A stretch of DNA of 64,000 nt from Cyanobacteria bacterium FACHB-502 (lineage in GTDB: Bacteria > Cyanobacteriota > Cyanobacteriia > Elainellales > Elainellaceae): assembly GCA_014695325.1 (NCBI GenBank), contig JACJNZ010000029.1:248001-312000 (forward strand). The letters are read 5' to 3'. A model generated the notes under the pieces. It was not told where the DNA came from. It did no database searches and worked only from the letters and a program-made list of their open reading frames with translations. Below are positions 17,891 to 26,683 of the stretch, piece after piece. Every line of letters begins with the position of its first letter. Position 1 is the stretch's first letter. The position numbers and the translations under genes were made by a program.

Positions 17891-18014
17891 CTGCTGGGAA
17901 ATGGGATCAGATGCAATCAGATGCAAAATGTGATTAGACAGTCAAGCCGATTTCTTAACAGAACTCAATAATTGATTAGAATAATTGAAACTCTATCATT
18001 CTGCCTACTTGCTC

Positions 18015-19076
18015 ATGCAAATCAAGCTCACCGAGTCTCGTCTTCCCTTCGCTTCGATGTTGCTGATTGCGCCCTTTTTCCTGTGGGGCACGGCAATGGT
18101 GGCAATGAAGGGAACGATTCCCCATACGACACCGCTCTTTATGGCAGGTGTACGGCTTGCTCCAGCGGGGGGAATGATTTTGCTGGCAGCGATCGTGATG
18201 GGACGACCCCAACCCAAAGGCTGGCTAGCTTGGCTCTGGATCGCGCTGTTTGGACTGGTAGATGGCACGCTGTTTCAAGGCTTTCTGGCAGAAGGGCTAA
18301 CACGCACCGGAGCCGGATTAGGTTCCGTGATGATCGACTCTCAGCCGCTTGCCGTTGCACTCATGGCACGCTGGCTCTTTGGGGAACAGGTAGGGCTATG
18401 GGGCTGGATCGGGTTAGGGTTTGGTGTGCTGGGCATTAGCCTGTTGGGATTACCCCAGGAATGGTTGCTCAGCCTGTTTCAACAAGGGGGTTCCGTTAGT
18501 TCGGCAGCGGACGCGATGCAAAGCGGTTCCCTCTTTGGGGTTATCGAGCAGCTTCTGCAAAATGGGCAATGGCTGATGCTGCTGGCAGCTCTGTCGATGG
18601 CAGTCGGAACGGTGATGGTGCGATATGTTTGTCGCTATGCTGATCCGGTAAGCGCGACGGGGTGGCACATGGTGCTGGGCGGCTTGCCTTTGTTCTTCGG
18701 CTCAGGCTGGCTGGAAGTCGGGCAGTGGTCGCAGTTGCAGTTCTCTGACTGGCTCTCGCTCTCCTACTCTACGGTGTTTGGCAGCGCGATCGCCTACGGG
18801 CTATTCTTTTACTTCGCTTCAAGCGGCAGCCTGACGAGCCTGAGTTCGCTCACCTTTCTCACCCCTGTTTTTGCGCTGCTGTTTGGCAATCTGTTTTTGG
18901 GCGAGGTGCTCAATCCGCTGCAGTGGGTTGGCGTTGGTTTAACGCTGGTCAGTATTTATTTAATTAATCAGCGCGACCAGCTCTTGTCCCTCTTTAGGAA
19001 AGGAGAAGCGTGGCAGGAAGCCGAAGCTGCCGTAGAACCTTTAGCGATCCTGGCTGACCGAAATCAGGCGGAGTAA
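18015..19076 (+). CDS. EamA/DMT family transporter
   Basis: An integral membrane protein of about 353 residues with ten hydrophobic segments in two EamA repeats, the first from about 10 to 150 and the second from about 180 to 325. Motif-like stretches APFFLWGTAMVAMKG and SLTFLTPVFALLFGNLFLGE are typical of drug/metabolite transporters with a cytoplasmic hydrophilic tail. A loop of about 35 residues separates the halves. The ATG at 18015 is preferred; a TTG ten codons upstream (17985) is possible. Neither has a strong ribosome site. Substrate unknown. Its stop overlaps the convergent Hsp70-like ORF by 13 bases. Confidence 0.88.
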   Translation: MQIKLTESRLPFASMLLIAPFFLWGTAMVAMKGTIPHTTPLFMAGVRLAPAGGMILLAAIVMGRPQPKGWLAWLWIALFGLVDGTLFQGFLAEGLTRTGAGLGSVMIDSQPLAVALMARWLFGEQVGLWGWIGLGFGVLGISLLGLPQEWLLSLFQQGGSVSSAADAMQSGSLFGVIEQLLQNGQWLMLLAALSMAVGTVMVRYVCRYADPVSATGWHMVLGGLPLFFGSGWLEVGQWSQLQFSDWLSLSYSTVFGSAIAYGLFFYFASSGSLTSLSSLTFLTPVFALLFGNLFLGEVLNPLQWVGVGLTLVSIYLINQRDQLLSLFRKGEAWQEAEAAVEPLAILADRNQAE

Positions 19077-20977
19077 TGTGCAGTGAGCACGATCGAGTAA
19101 GGCTGAGTCAATTGCTGATAGGTGTTGGAACGCAGCAGTTCCCAATAGCGGTGTAGCTCGGCAAGCTGATTGCGATCGATTCGATACGCTTTACCGTCCG
19201 GGTAAGTTTCCTGATGAAACGGGGCGTGATCGATCGCCTGATACTCAGGGTTTTGCTGAGATTGGGGCGTGAGTAAGTTCCTTTCCGCCTCGGCAGGAAT
19301 CAGACCGGGGGGAAGCTGTCCTTCCAAAATGGCGAGAATTCGCGATCGGCAAGATACTGCATCGATGCCTCTTTGCTGAAGCATTTCCAGCACTTCGTCC
19401 AGGGTCATCGCTTGGTCGGGAAAACCGCGCATCAGTTCCAGCAGCAGGAAGAAATCGCTGTACTGGTGTTTTGCCTGGTCTAAAGCAAATGGATAAAGCG
19501 GCAGCGCAGCAAGACCATAGGCAATGCGGCTACAGGTCGGAATGTAGTCCAGCGACCGAACCCACGGATAGGCATCTTGCAGAATCAGGGCATTAGGCAG
19601 CTTTTGCTGAAGCCAGCGCGTGATCGCCCCTAGCGAGGCTGTTCCGCCTGTGCAGACGACCTGCCGCACATTCAGGGCAGGAACCTGGGTCTGGTTGAGC
19701 AGCGCATTAAGTTCTCGGTTGAGCCGCTGGACGTAGGGCAACAGCACTTTGGTGGTCAAGTCTTGTCGGAGCAACGTTGTTTGCTGCTGGGCAATTTGAA
19801 TCACAAAGCGATTTTGCTGCTGAAGATTCAGCTTCAGGGCACGGGCAGTTTCAATCAGCGATCGTCCTGCTTTGGTACGCCGCAGCCGTTGCTGAAGAAC
19901 CTCGCGCTTTTGCCCGTCTGGTTCACCCACCGCTGGAAATGCAGTTTGCTCCAGATCATTCCGAACTGGGTCCGTTGCAGGCAACAGCGGATAGAGCAAT
20001 TGAGTGATGATGTCTTGGTCGATCGCCGTTCCCGCATAGGCAAGCGTGCGGATATGAAAGTCAGCGTGGGTAATCGCAGGTGGATTGGTTTCGGAAGGCT
20101 GCGCTTCAGAATCACAGTTGGCAAGCTGAACCAAAGCCAGTTCTGTCTGGGTTGCCCCCGCACTTAGAATCAGCGTGTTCCCCTGCCAGTCGATATCCTG
20201 GGAAGTCTGCCCCTGCGGCATTTTCAGAGAAGACTGGGAACTTCCGGCAAAGGCGGCAAGCATCGCGGCGATCGGCTCTTCCAAAAACAAAATCTGCTCT
20301 GGGCGGCCAACCAGTTTGGCAGACAGCAGGGCTTCGCGCACGTTAAACTGATACGCCTCCGACCATCCAGTAGGGAAGCTAACAATCACGCCAACAAGCT
20401 GCTGAAGCGCGATCGCCAGATCTGCCGCTTCCAGATCGACTGCACCACAGGGCAGAAAAGCCTCCGGAAAACTCACTGCCAGCGAAGCCATTAACGCCTG
20501 AAGTGACTGCCTCAGCGTCATGAGCGGAATTGGCAGCGCATCTGACCAGGACAACACGGGTTGACTGCCCAGCAAAGCATCCCAGAAGCGGGGCGCATCA
20601 TAAGGCAGTGTCAGATTCAGGTAGGGTTTGAAGTCGCGAATCAGGGCGTCCTGTGCCTCATCCGACTGACCAGACATTAGAGAAACTGCCAGGGGAAGGC
20701 GAAACTGTTTTTCGCTCGATTGATTCGTCCGGTTTTGAGCAGATGCCTGAGCGGTCTCTGGTTCGATTGCAGAGGAAGGGGCTTGCCAGTAGATTGGATA
20801 AAGCTGTTGGATCGATCGATTCAGCAGAACAGCAGAAATTCCGGTCGTACCAATGTCGAGTCCCAGATACCATTCACGTGCAGACGCTTCAGCGGGTTGC
20901 TCAGTCAGCGGCGGAGATTGAAGCAAATCAGCAACTAGATCTCTTAATGTGCCGTCAAAGAGCGTTCCTTCCAGCAA
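19064..20977 (-). CDS. Hsp70-like actin-fold protein (ORF2), probably made by -1 frameshifting from ORF1
   Basis: The 637 residues counted from a TTG at 20977 contain a divergent Hsp70/actin-type ATPase: phosphate-1 LGLDIGTTGISAVL near 38-51, LEEPIAAMLAAF near 235, a degenerate phosphate-2 LSAGATQTELALV near 270, and an adenosine motif VVCTGGTASLGAIT near 440. An unassigned helical C-terminus follows. The frame is open upstream to 21091 with no ATG or GTG. The residues there (LELDAELDLLESEPQLEPED) have the acidic style of ORF1. The only candidate start, TTG at 20977, has no ribosome site. A frameshift cassette at 21019-21101 would join codon AAG of ORF1 to GTC at 21079, adding 671 residues to ORF1. 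Function unknown; chaperone-like by fold. Confidence 0.8.
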   Translation of the reverse strand: MLEGTLFDGTLRDLVADLLQSPPLTEQPAEASAREWYLGLDIGTTGISAVLLNRSIQQLYPIYWQAPSSAIEPETAQASAQNRTNQSSEKQFRLPLAVSLMSGQSDEAQDALIRDFKPYLNLTLPYDAPRFWDALLGSQPVLSWSDALPIPLMTLRQSLQALMASLAVSFPEAFLPCGAVDLEAADLAIALQQLVGVIVSFPTGWSEAYQFNVREALLSAKLVGRPEQILFLEEPIAAMLAAFAGSSQSSLKMPQGQTSQDIDWQGNTLILSAGATQTELALVQLANCDSEAQPSETNPPAITHADFHIRTLAYAGTAIDQDIITQLLYPLLPATDPVRNDLEQTAFPAVGEPDGQKREVLQQRLRRTKAGRSLIETARALKLNLQQQNRFVIQIAQQQTTLLRQDLTTKVLLPYVQRLNRELNALLNQTQVPALNVRQVVCTGGTASLGAITRWLQQKLPNALILQDAYPWVRSLDYIPTCSRIAYGLAALPLYPFALDQAKHQYSDFFLLLELMRGFPDQAMTLDEVLEMLQQRGIDAVSCRSRILAILEGQLPPGLIPAEAERNLLTPQSQQNPEYQAIDHAPFHQETYPDGKAYRIDRNQLAELHRYWELLRSNTYQQLTQPYSIVLTAHYSA

Positions 20978-21018
20978 TGCGTCTTCAGGTTCTAGCTGAG
21001 GCTCGGATTCTAGTAAAT

Positions 21019-21101
21019 CTAACTCTGCATCAAGTTCCAGGGGGAGTGAACTGTCTGGCGATGCAGAGTCAGTTAAGACTTTTTTTTTTCGCTATCCTCC
21101 T
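21019..21101 (-). promoter_or_regulatory. Programmed -1 frameshift cassette (dnaX-like) between ORF1 and ORF2
   Basis: Read 5' to 3' on the minus strand. AGGAGG lies at 21101-21096, then 10 nt, then the slippery heptamer A AAA AAG in the ORF1 frame (21085-21079, end of a run of ten A). A 6-nt spacer follows that includes the ORF1 stop UAA, then a stem with 5' arm CUGACUCUGCAUC (21072-21060) and 3' arm GAUGCAGAGUUAG (21031-21019). That is 13 bp with one G-U pair and a 28-nt loop. Slippage by -1 on the heptamer enters the ORF2 frame exactly. No start codon follows the AGGAGG at usable spacing, so it is not an ordinary ribosome site. The A10 run could also allow transcriptional slippage. Confidence 0.82.
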
Positions 21102-24100
21102 GAGGCGCGACTTGATCGGCAGAACTGCTTTGCAGCGATAATGCCACTTCTAACTCCTCGAAGGCATCTGGGATTGGCTGCGTTGGCTCAACTGGGCGCG
21201 CTGAGCCGATCGAAGGCAAGTTTTCAAACAGTCCTTCCAGTCCTTCTAGGGTGAAGGAATTGCTGTTGGAGGGGTTCGTTTCTAGCGCATCGCGGCTCGT
21301 AGGCTGATCTGCCGCAGCCGTTTCCGCAAAAGCAGGCTGATCGGAAGCGTCATCAAATAGATGCCGCTCGGTAGACTCATCCACAGGAGGCAAAGCAGAC
21401 AAATCAGAAGGCAAAGCAGATGAATCAGAATCATCAGAAAACCAATCCTCAGCCGAACCAGATAAGTCCGCCGCCAACTCAAGCGGCGCAGAATAATTTG
21501 AAAACAAATCCTCGATCGGTTCTTCGCTCTGCCCAATCACGGGTGAAGCGATTCCTTCTTCGGAGAACTGCGAAGCATACGGCTCATCGGAAGCAGTTTC
21601 CTCAGCGGCGATCGGATCGGGAAAGGTGGGCTGCAATGCTTCTGGCGGATTCGGGTCAAACCATTGAGCGATCGTTCTTGCCGGGTCTGCTGCTGCCGGG
21701 TCTACAAATTCCGCAGAGACTTCCTCAGACGATCGCTCGGACAGTTGCTGAGTTGATTGCTCAGTCGGTTGCTCAGTTGGCTGCTCAGCCAATCGTTCAG
21801 GCGATTCGATGGAAATGACTGGCTCTTCCAAGAAATCTATGAACGGCACGGGCGCAACATCTGGCAGCATCCAATCCGCCGCGTCTTCCAGCGTAAAGTT
21901 TGCGTCACCTCCTTCCAGGCTCGATAGATCCTGTGCGAGTTGCTCCAGGGTATCGACGGGTAGCTTGAGATTCAGCAGTGCGTCCGGGTGCGAGGGTTCA
22001 TCTGCCAGGAGATCCTCTTCGGGCTGTGCCAGCTCAAAGGCTTGCTCTTCTGGTCCTGCTTCTCGTTTGGCTAAGTCCTCAACAGAAACATCAGTAGAAA
22101 CATCGGATGACAGCTCAAAGGGAACCAGATCGAGCAGCGAACTAATAGTTTCGATCGCATCGTCAGCTGGTTGAGCAGATTCCTCCTCAGCAGGGGGAGC
22201 AATCGTGACCGCTTCAGCAGGAACCTCAGCAGGAGTCGAACTAGGCGGGTCGAGCTCGATCGATATCGGCGGCTGGGGGGGCGACTGAGGGATTGGCGGC
22301 TGAAGGTTTGCAGTCGGTAGCAAAACATTCTCAACCGTTTGCGGCAGTTCTGGAGCTTCAACGATCGTCAAGTCCTCACTCTCTGCCACAGTTCCAGAGT
22401 AGGATACTGCCTCCGGGAAACCGCTAAACCAATCTTCCTCGATCGAAAGATTGGGCAGCATCTCTGCCGGATCCGGGGCGGGCGTATCGGCGGGGTCAAC
22501 GGTTGCAGCCGCTTCTCCTGGTTCGAAAAGCTCCACATCCGCAAACAAATCTTCGGTGGCGATTCCTCCTTCAGGAAACTGCGAAACAACAGACTGGGAA
22601 TTGGCCTCGCCAAACAAGCTCTGGTAAAACTCATCCTCGTACAGGTTATCTGGGGAGGCAACCAGGGGCAGTTCCGCGGTTGAGGCAGCTTCTGAAATGG
22701 GCTGCAATGTCTCAGAAGAGGGCATCGCCAAGTTTGATTGCAGCTCGGTTGCTTCGGTGCCCTGCATTTCAACGTCAAGCTGATTCAGCAGATCCAGCAC
22801 TTCGGAAGGATCATCATCAACTTCTGTGAAGGCGTTTTCTTCGACGGAAGTAGAAGCCAGCGACTGGAGAATTTCGGGTTCTGAGTCATCTTGCAGCACC
22901 GTTAGATCTGTAGACAAAAAGGAGCTGAGCGGCTCATCCTGAAACAGCGTTAAGTCCTCATCGACGATCGCAAACGGTTCTGGGGAAAGGCTATCGAGGT
23001 CAAGCTGCTTTAGCTCCAGGTCAAGCAGATCCAGCGAGTCCAGGTCATCGGCATTCAGTGGTGATGTATCACTCGATGATGTATCGCGCACAAAGGGGTG
23101 ATTAACTTGAGCGGGCTGGGCAGCATCTAGCTCGTTGAGTTCATCCAATAGGCGGGTAATGTCTCCCTCGGTTTGCTCCGGTTCTGCCGGACGAGATGAC
23201 GGGGCAGCTTGGGGGAACGGTTCTGCCGCAGATAATCCTTCCGGGGGCAAAGCAGGCTCCCAGTTTCCCGGCTCGATCGAGGTCTGCAAAAAGGTAGAGG
23301 CTTCTCGTCCAAGCTGTTCTGCCAGTCGCGTTACCAGAGCAGAAAACATCGCTTCTCCCTGCTGCCCCAGGTTGTGCATCCGGCTCAAACCTTGCTCTAG
23401 CGAGTCCTGATAAGTCTGGACGTTTTGCTGAAGGGAGTTGAAAATAATTTGCAGCGAGGAATCCAGCTTTAGCAAAAGCTGATCAGACTGGGTCTGCACG
23501 CGCTGAATTTGCTCAAGTCGCTGCGCCGGACTCAGTGCCATCAGATCGCTGCTGGATAAGCCCGATGAACCTTCTGGCAGGGCTGCACCTGAACTCTGGG
23601 GCAGGGTCGAAATCATCTGCGTGACCTGCGACGACAGGTTTTCCTGCATTTGGCGAAATGCCGCCTGCAAAAACTCCATCAAAAGCTGATTTTGCTGGGG
23701 CAGAGCATACGGCTGTCGCTGTGCCTCAAGCTGCCGGATTTCCTGCAAAAGCATTTCTCGCTGCTGCCGCAACCCATCCAAATCCGATCGCATTGGCTGC
23801 AACAAGTTCGATCGCAGATAGTTCATTTCCTGCACCACCGCCTGCAATGCCTGCTGAGCCGACTCCACCGCTTCGGTCTGGGCAGAGGCTGGAGCGGGTT
23901 GGGGTGGAGCTGGCGGCACAAATTGCTGCGACGCTGCTTTCACAGGGGGAGAATCGATCGCCGGAGCGGCTTCACGAGTCTCTATCCCAGTTTCGCTGGC
24001 GTTTTTACTTGAATCAGCCCGGCTGAAATCAAAACCGTTTTCGCCCACCGGAGCCTCGATTCCTCCTGCCGGGGGCTGCGAAGCGATCGACTGCGCCCCT

Positions 24101-24261
24101 CCCTCCTGAAGCGACAAAAGATATCGGCGCGTTTGCTCCAACACCTGACGCTGCTGCACTGCATCGGCGGACATTATCCAGGGCAACCGGGGAGCCGTTT
24201 TGCTAAGCACCTCATCAATTTCCTGGATCAGCGATTCAATTTGCGCTTTCTGAGCAGTCAC
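21073..24261 (-). CDS. Large acidic coiled-coil protein of unknown function (ORF1)
   Basis: About 1062 residues from a GTG at 24261, which has AGGAAG seven bases upstream; the frame stays open to 24348. A small helical N-terminus (1-55) is followed by a Pro/Ala/Gln linker and a coiled coil (about 130-185, LRQQREMLLQEIRQLEAQR). A Gln-rich helical region runs to about 345. The remaining 700 residues are strongly acidic and probably disordered. They contain recurrent aromatic-acidic motifs: EEDWFSGFPE, AEDWFSDDSD, EDLFADVELFE, IEDLFSNY, LEGLFENL. No signal peptide or membrane segment. It ends EDSEKKKS on the slippery A-run. The natural full-length product may be a fusion with the Hsp70-like ORF2 of about 1730 residues. 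No family is recognised. Confidence 0.85.
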   Translation of the reverse strand: MTAQKAQIESLIQEIDEVLSKTAPRLPWIMSADAVQQRQVLEQTRRYLLSLQEGGAQSIASQPPAGGIEAPVGENGFDFSRADSSKNASETGIETREAAPAIDSPPVKAASQQFVPPAPPQPAPASAQTEAVESAQQALQAVVQEMNYLRSNLLQPMRSDLDGLRQQREMLLQEIRQLEAQRQPYALPQQNQLLMEFLQAAFRQMQENLSSQVTQMISTLPQSSGAALPEGSSGLSSSDLMALSPAQRLEQIQRVQTQSDQLLLKLDSSLQIIFNSLQQNVQTYQDSLEQGLSRMHNLGQQGEAMFSALVTRLAEQLGREASTFLQTSIEPGNWEPALPPEGLSAAEPFPQAAPSSRPAEPEQTEGDITRLLDELNELDAAQPAQVNHPFVRDTSSSDTSPLNADDLDSLDLLDLELKQLDLDSLSPEPFAIVDEDLTLFQDEPLSSFLSTDLTVLQDDSEPEILQSLASTSVEENAFTEVDDDPSEVLDLLNQLDVEMQGTEATELQSNLAMPSSETLQPISEAASTAELPLVASPDNLYEDEFYQSLFGEANSQSVVSQFPEGGIATEDLFADVELFEPGEAAATVDPADTPAPDPAEMLPNLSIEEDWFSGFPEAVSYSGTVAESEDLTIVEAPELPQTVENVLLPTANLQPPIPQSPPQPPISIELDPPSSTPAEVPAEAVTIAPPAEEESAQPADDAIETISSLLDLVPFELSSDVSTDVSVEDLAKREAGPEEQAFELAQPEEDLLADEPSHPDALLNLKLPVDTLEQLAQDLSSLEGGDANFTLEDAADWMLPDVAPVPFIDFLEEPVISIESPERLAEQPTEQPTEQSTQQLSERSSEEVSAEFVDPAAADPARTIAQWFDPNPPEALQPTFPDPIAAEETASDEPYASQFSEEGIASPVIGQSEEPIEDLFSNYSAPLELAADLSGSAEDWFSDDSDSSALPSDLSALPPVDESTERHLFDDASDQPAFAETAAADQPTSRDALETNPSNSNSFTLEGLEGLFENLPSIGSARPVEPTQPIPDAFEELEVALSLQSSSADQVAPQEDSEKKKS

Positions 24262-24628
24262 GGGTTCACTTCCTGTCAAGTAGCAGTCATTGAGGAACGG
24301 GATTTTTGTTGCTTCAATCCTAGCGTCAGGGTTCCCCCAGCGTCGCAAACTGTTACGTCAGGGAAAGACTGTGGGTGGATTGTAGCAAGCTTGTCTGAAG
24401 AAGTTTTACTAGAAGTGACAGGAAACTCGCAGAAATTGAGTGAGACCGATACAAAAATTAATTTAGAGTGGGGCTGAGTAGGGAGATCAGAAGTGGAGTA
24501 GAGAGGCAAAGAATAAATCAGAAATAAGGGAAGGGGAAACAGAATAGAACCCCGCCAAGACAGTAAAGGAAGACGAAGCATTTGCTCCAGAGCTGTGTTT
24601 TCCCCTCATCGCCTTATTCCTATATCCC
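24262..24628. promoter_or_regulatory. Upstream region of ORF1
   Basis: This 367-bp spacer lies between the cobJ stop and the ORF1 start, both on the minus strand, and should hold the ORF1 promoter. The plus strand is purine-rich at about 24470-24545 (GGGGCTGAGTAGGGAGAT and similar). No operator, hairpin or small gene could be supported. Confidence 0.4.
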
Positions 24629-26668
24629 TTATCTCCCCATGCCCTCATCCCCAAAACCAAGATAACCGCGTGGAGTAATCATCCAGTTCTCGTGAAGGCA
24701 GGTGCTGCGGTTACCGATCAGAACAGTGGTGAGCATATCGATCGCTTCAGGCTTCAGTTCACTTAAAGTCGTCAGCGTAATCTGTTCTTCGGGGCGATAA
24801 ACCGATCGCACAATCGCAACCGGGGTTTCGGGGGGACGGTATTGCAAAAAGATTTGCTGAGCGATCGTCATTTGCTGAGTGCGGGTTTGCGATCGGGGAT
24901 TGTAGAGGGCAGTGACGAAATCGGCTTGGGCAGCAGCAGTCAACCGTTGCTCGATCACAGCCCAGGGGGTGAGCAGATCGCTGAGGCTAATAGCGCAAAA
25001 ATCGTGCATCAGGGGCGCGCCGACTCTAGAAGCAACGGACTGAAGGGCGGTAATGCCGGGGAAAACCTGCACGTTCGGTGTTTTGCCATCCCAGCCGCCT
25101 GCCCTGAGCTGCTCTAGCACCAGACCTGCCATGCCGTAGATGCCGCAGTCACCTGAAGAAATTACGGCAACCGTTAGACCCCATTGTGCCAGGTCGATCG
25201 CCCGTTCGGCGCGCTGGCGTTCCTGAGTAATGGGCAGTGTTTCCACAATTTGCCCCGGACGCAAAAGCGATCGCACGAGATCCACATAAAGACCATAGCC
25301 AATGACGGCATCTGCCTGGGTAATTGCCGCCTGTGCTGCCGGAGTGATTTGATTGAGCTCACCAGGACCGATGCCTACGAGCCAGAGTTGTCCGGTACGC
25401 CCGACATATTCTCGTTCTGCCTGGGCGATCGCAACAGTGACTGCTCCAGGCTGTCCTTCCTGACGCACAACCTTTTTGGTGACGCGCAGCCGCTCGACAG
25501 GTTGAGCAGAATCCGAAAGACCTTCACTGGCGAGAATTGCCGCTGCTTCAGACACGCTGGGCGTTCCCACTTCGGCATCCACGATCGCAGAAGGCGTTGG
25601 AACCTCGATCGATCGCAGGGCTTCGGCAGAAAAACAGCGCAGTGCCCACTGGCGATCGCAGCACAGTTCCAGAATGCCTGCTTCGTCGGATTTGAGATCG
25701 ATTGTGGCAATTCCGGCGATCGAGCCTTCTGCCAGATGCGCTGCACGACAAGCTTCCTGAATCGCAAACTCAATCAGCGATCGAGAAGTCCCCCGCTCAC
25801 AGCCCACGCCCACCCACAGCACACGCGGATGCCACTGCACCTTGGGAAAATCTGACTCTGGGGCAAAGCGTCGCTGAATCGGACTGATCCAGATGCGCCC
25901 GTCTGGGCGTTCTCCTGCCCGATCGCTGGCTTCAAATCGATCGTTGGCTTCAAACACAAACGGATGTCCCTCTGGAAGCTGCTGCCATAGCGTTGAGCCT
26001 GCCTCCTGGATCACCTGCACCCGTCCCTGACGCGCGACTGCCGCACTGATGCCCGTCCAGTCACCGCTGCCTTTCTGCCAGCCAAAGGGCAAACCCAGCA
26101 CATCCACCCCCGGCAGATTAAGATCGGTTGCGCCCCCGGTCAGAATCGGCGCTGCCTGAAGCAAAGGCGCGATCGTCCGCGTCAGGCGATCGGCTCCGCC
26201 CTGATGCCCCCCGCTGAGGCTAATGACATGGCCTGCCCCATCAACCACCACCACTGCCGGGTCACGGGTTTTGTCCTGCACCAACGGCGCAATCAAGCGC
26301 ACTACTGCCCCGATCGCCAGATAAAATACCAGCGCTCCATGCGTTTGCCACAGCAGCGGCAGCATTTCCCGCAGCGACTCTCCATAGGATTTCACAAACG
26401 GCGAATTTGTCTCACTCGCCAACCCCGGAGTAACGTAAAGCGTCACTTCCCCCGTTTCCCATAGCGGCTTGAGTCTCTGAACCGCCTGCGGGGTGGTGGC
26501 AACAGCAGCAATCGGAGCAAATTGTTTTAGGAGGGGCGATCGATCGGTCACAGTTCTATCGAGAGAGCTAACCGAACCATTGAAACACAAGAACTCTCTA
26601 TTCTGCTCAACGATTACCGCTTTGGGAAACAGCGAAGCGATCGACCTGCACTCCCCCCAACCCCTCAC
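24629..26668 (-). CDS. cobJ: CbiG-CobJ fusion: cobalt-precorrin-5A hydrolase-like / precorrin-3B C17-methyltransferase
   Basis: A 679-residue bifunctional enzyme of the corrin ring-contraction steps of cobalamin synthesis. The N-terminal CbiG part has LAIGAVVRLIAPLVQDKTRDPAVVVVD and SGGHQGGADRLTRTIA; its C-terminal subdomain has WVGVGCERGTS and IATIDLKSDE. After about residue 425 comes a SAM-dependent tetrapyrrole methyltransferase: WLVGIGPGELNQIT, VISSGDCGIYGMAGLVLE (the SAM GxxxG region), PGITALQSVASRVGAPLMHDF, and VTALYNPRSQTRTQQM. This fusion is common in cyanobacteria. The frame opens with GTG at 26668, 16 bp after the upstream gene. Conservation seems to begin nearer a GTG at 26551 (VTDRSPLLKQF), so the first 39 residues may be untranslated. 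Confidence 0.93.
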   Translation of the reverse strand: MRGWGECRSIASLFPKAVIVEQNREFLCFNGSVSSLDRTVTDRSPLLKQFAPIAAVATTPQAVQRLKPLWETGEVTLYVTPGLASETNSPFVKSYGESLREMLPLLWQTHGALVFYLAIGAVVRLIAPLVQDKTRDPAVVVVDGAGHVISLSGGHQGGADRLTRTIAPLLQAAPILTGGATDLNLPGVDVLGLPFGWQKGSGDWTGISAAVARQGRVQVIQEAGSTLWQQLPEGHPFVFEANDRFEASDRAGERPDGRIWISPIQRRFAPESDFPKVQWHPRVLWVGVGCERGTSRSLIEFAIQEACRAAHLAEGSIAGIATIDLKSDEAGILELCCDRQWALRCFSAEALRSIEVPTPSAIVDAEVGTPSVSEAAAILASEGLSDSAQPVERLRVTKKVVRQEGQPGAVTVAIAQAEREYVGRTGQLWLVGIGPGELNQITPAAQAAITQADAVIGYGLYVDLVRSLLRPGQIVETLPITQERQRAERAIDLAQWGLTVAVISSGDCGIYGMAGLVLEQLRAGGWDGKTPNVQVFPGITALQSVASRVGAPLMHDFCAISLSDLLTPWAVIEQRLTAAAQADFVTALYNPRSQTRTQQMTIAQQIFLQYRPPETPVAIVRSVYRPEEQITLTTLSELKPEAIDMLTTVLIGNRSTCLHENWMITPRGYLGFGDEGMGR

Positions 26669-26683
26669 CTACCTACCTACTCT

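Noticed and set aside
20977-21101. AGGAGG at 21096-21101 as the ordinary ribosome site for the Hsp70-like ORF2
   Set aside because: No ATG, GTG or TTG lies 4-15 bases downstream in the ORF2 frame; the first possible start is more than 110 bases away.
22339-22829. Overlapping 90-140 codon frames on both strands inside the large acidic ORF1
   Set aside because: They are shadows of a biased, acidic coding region, with no ribosome sites or family resemblance.
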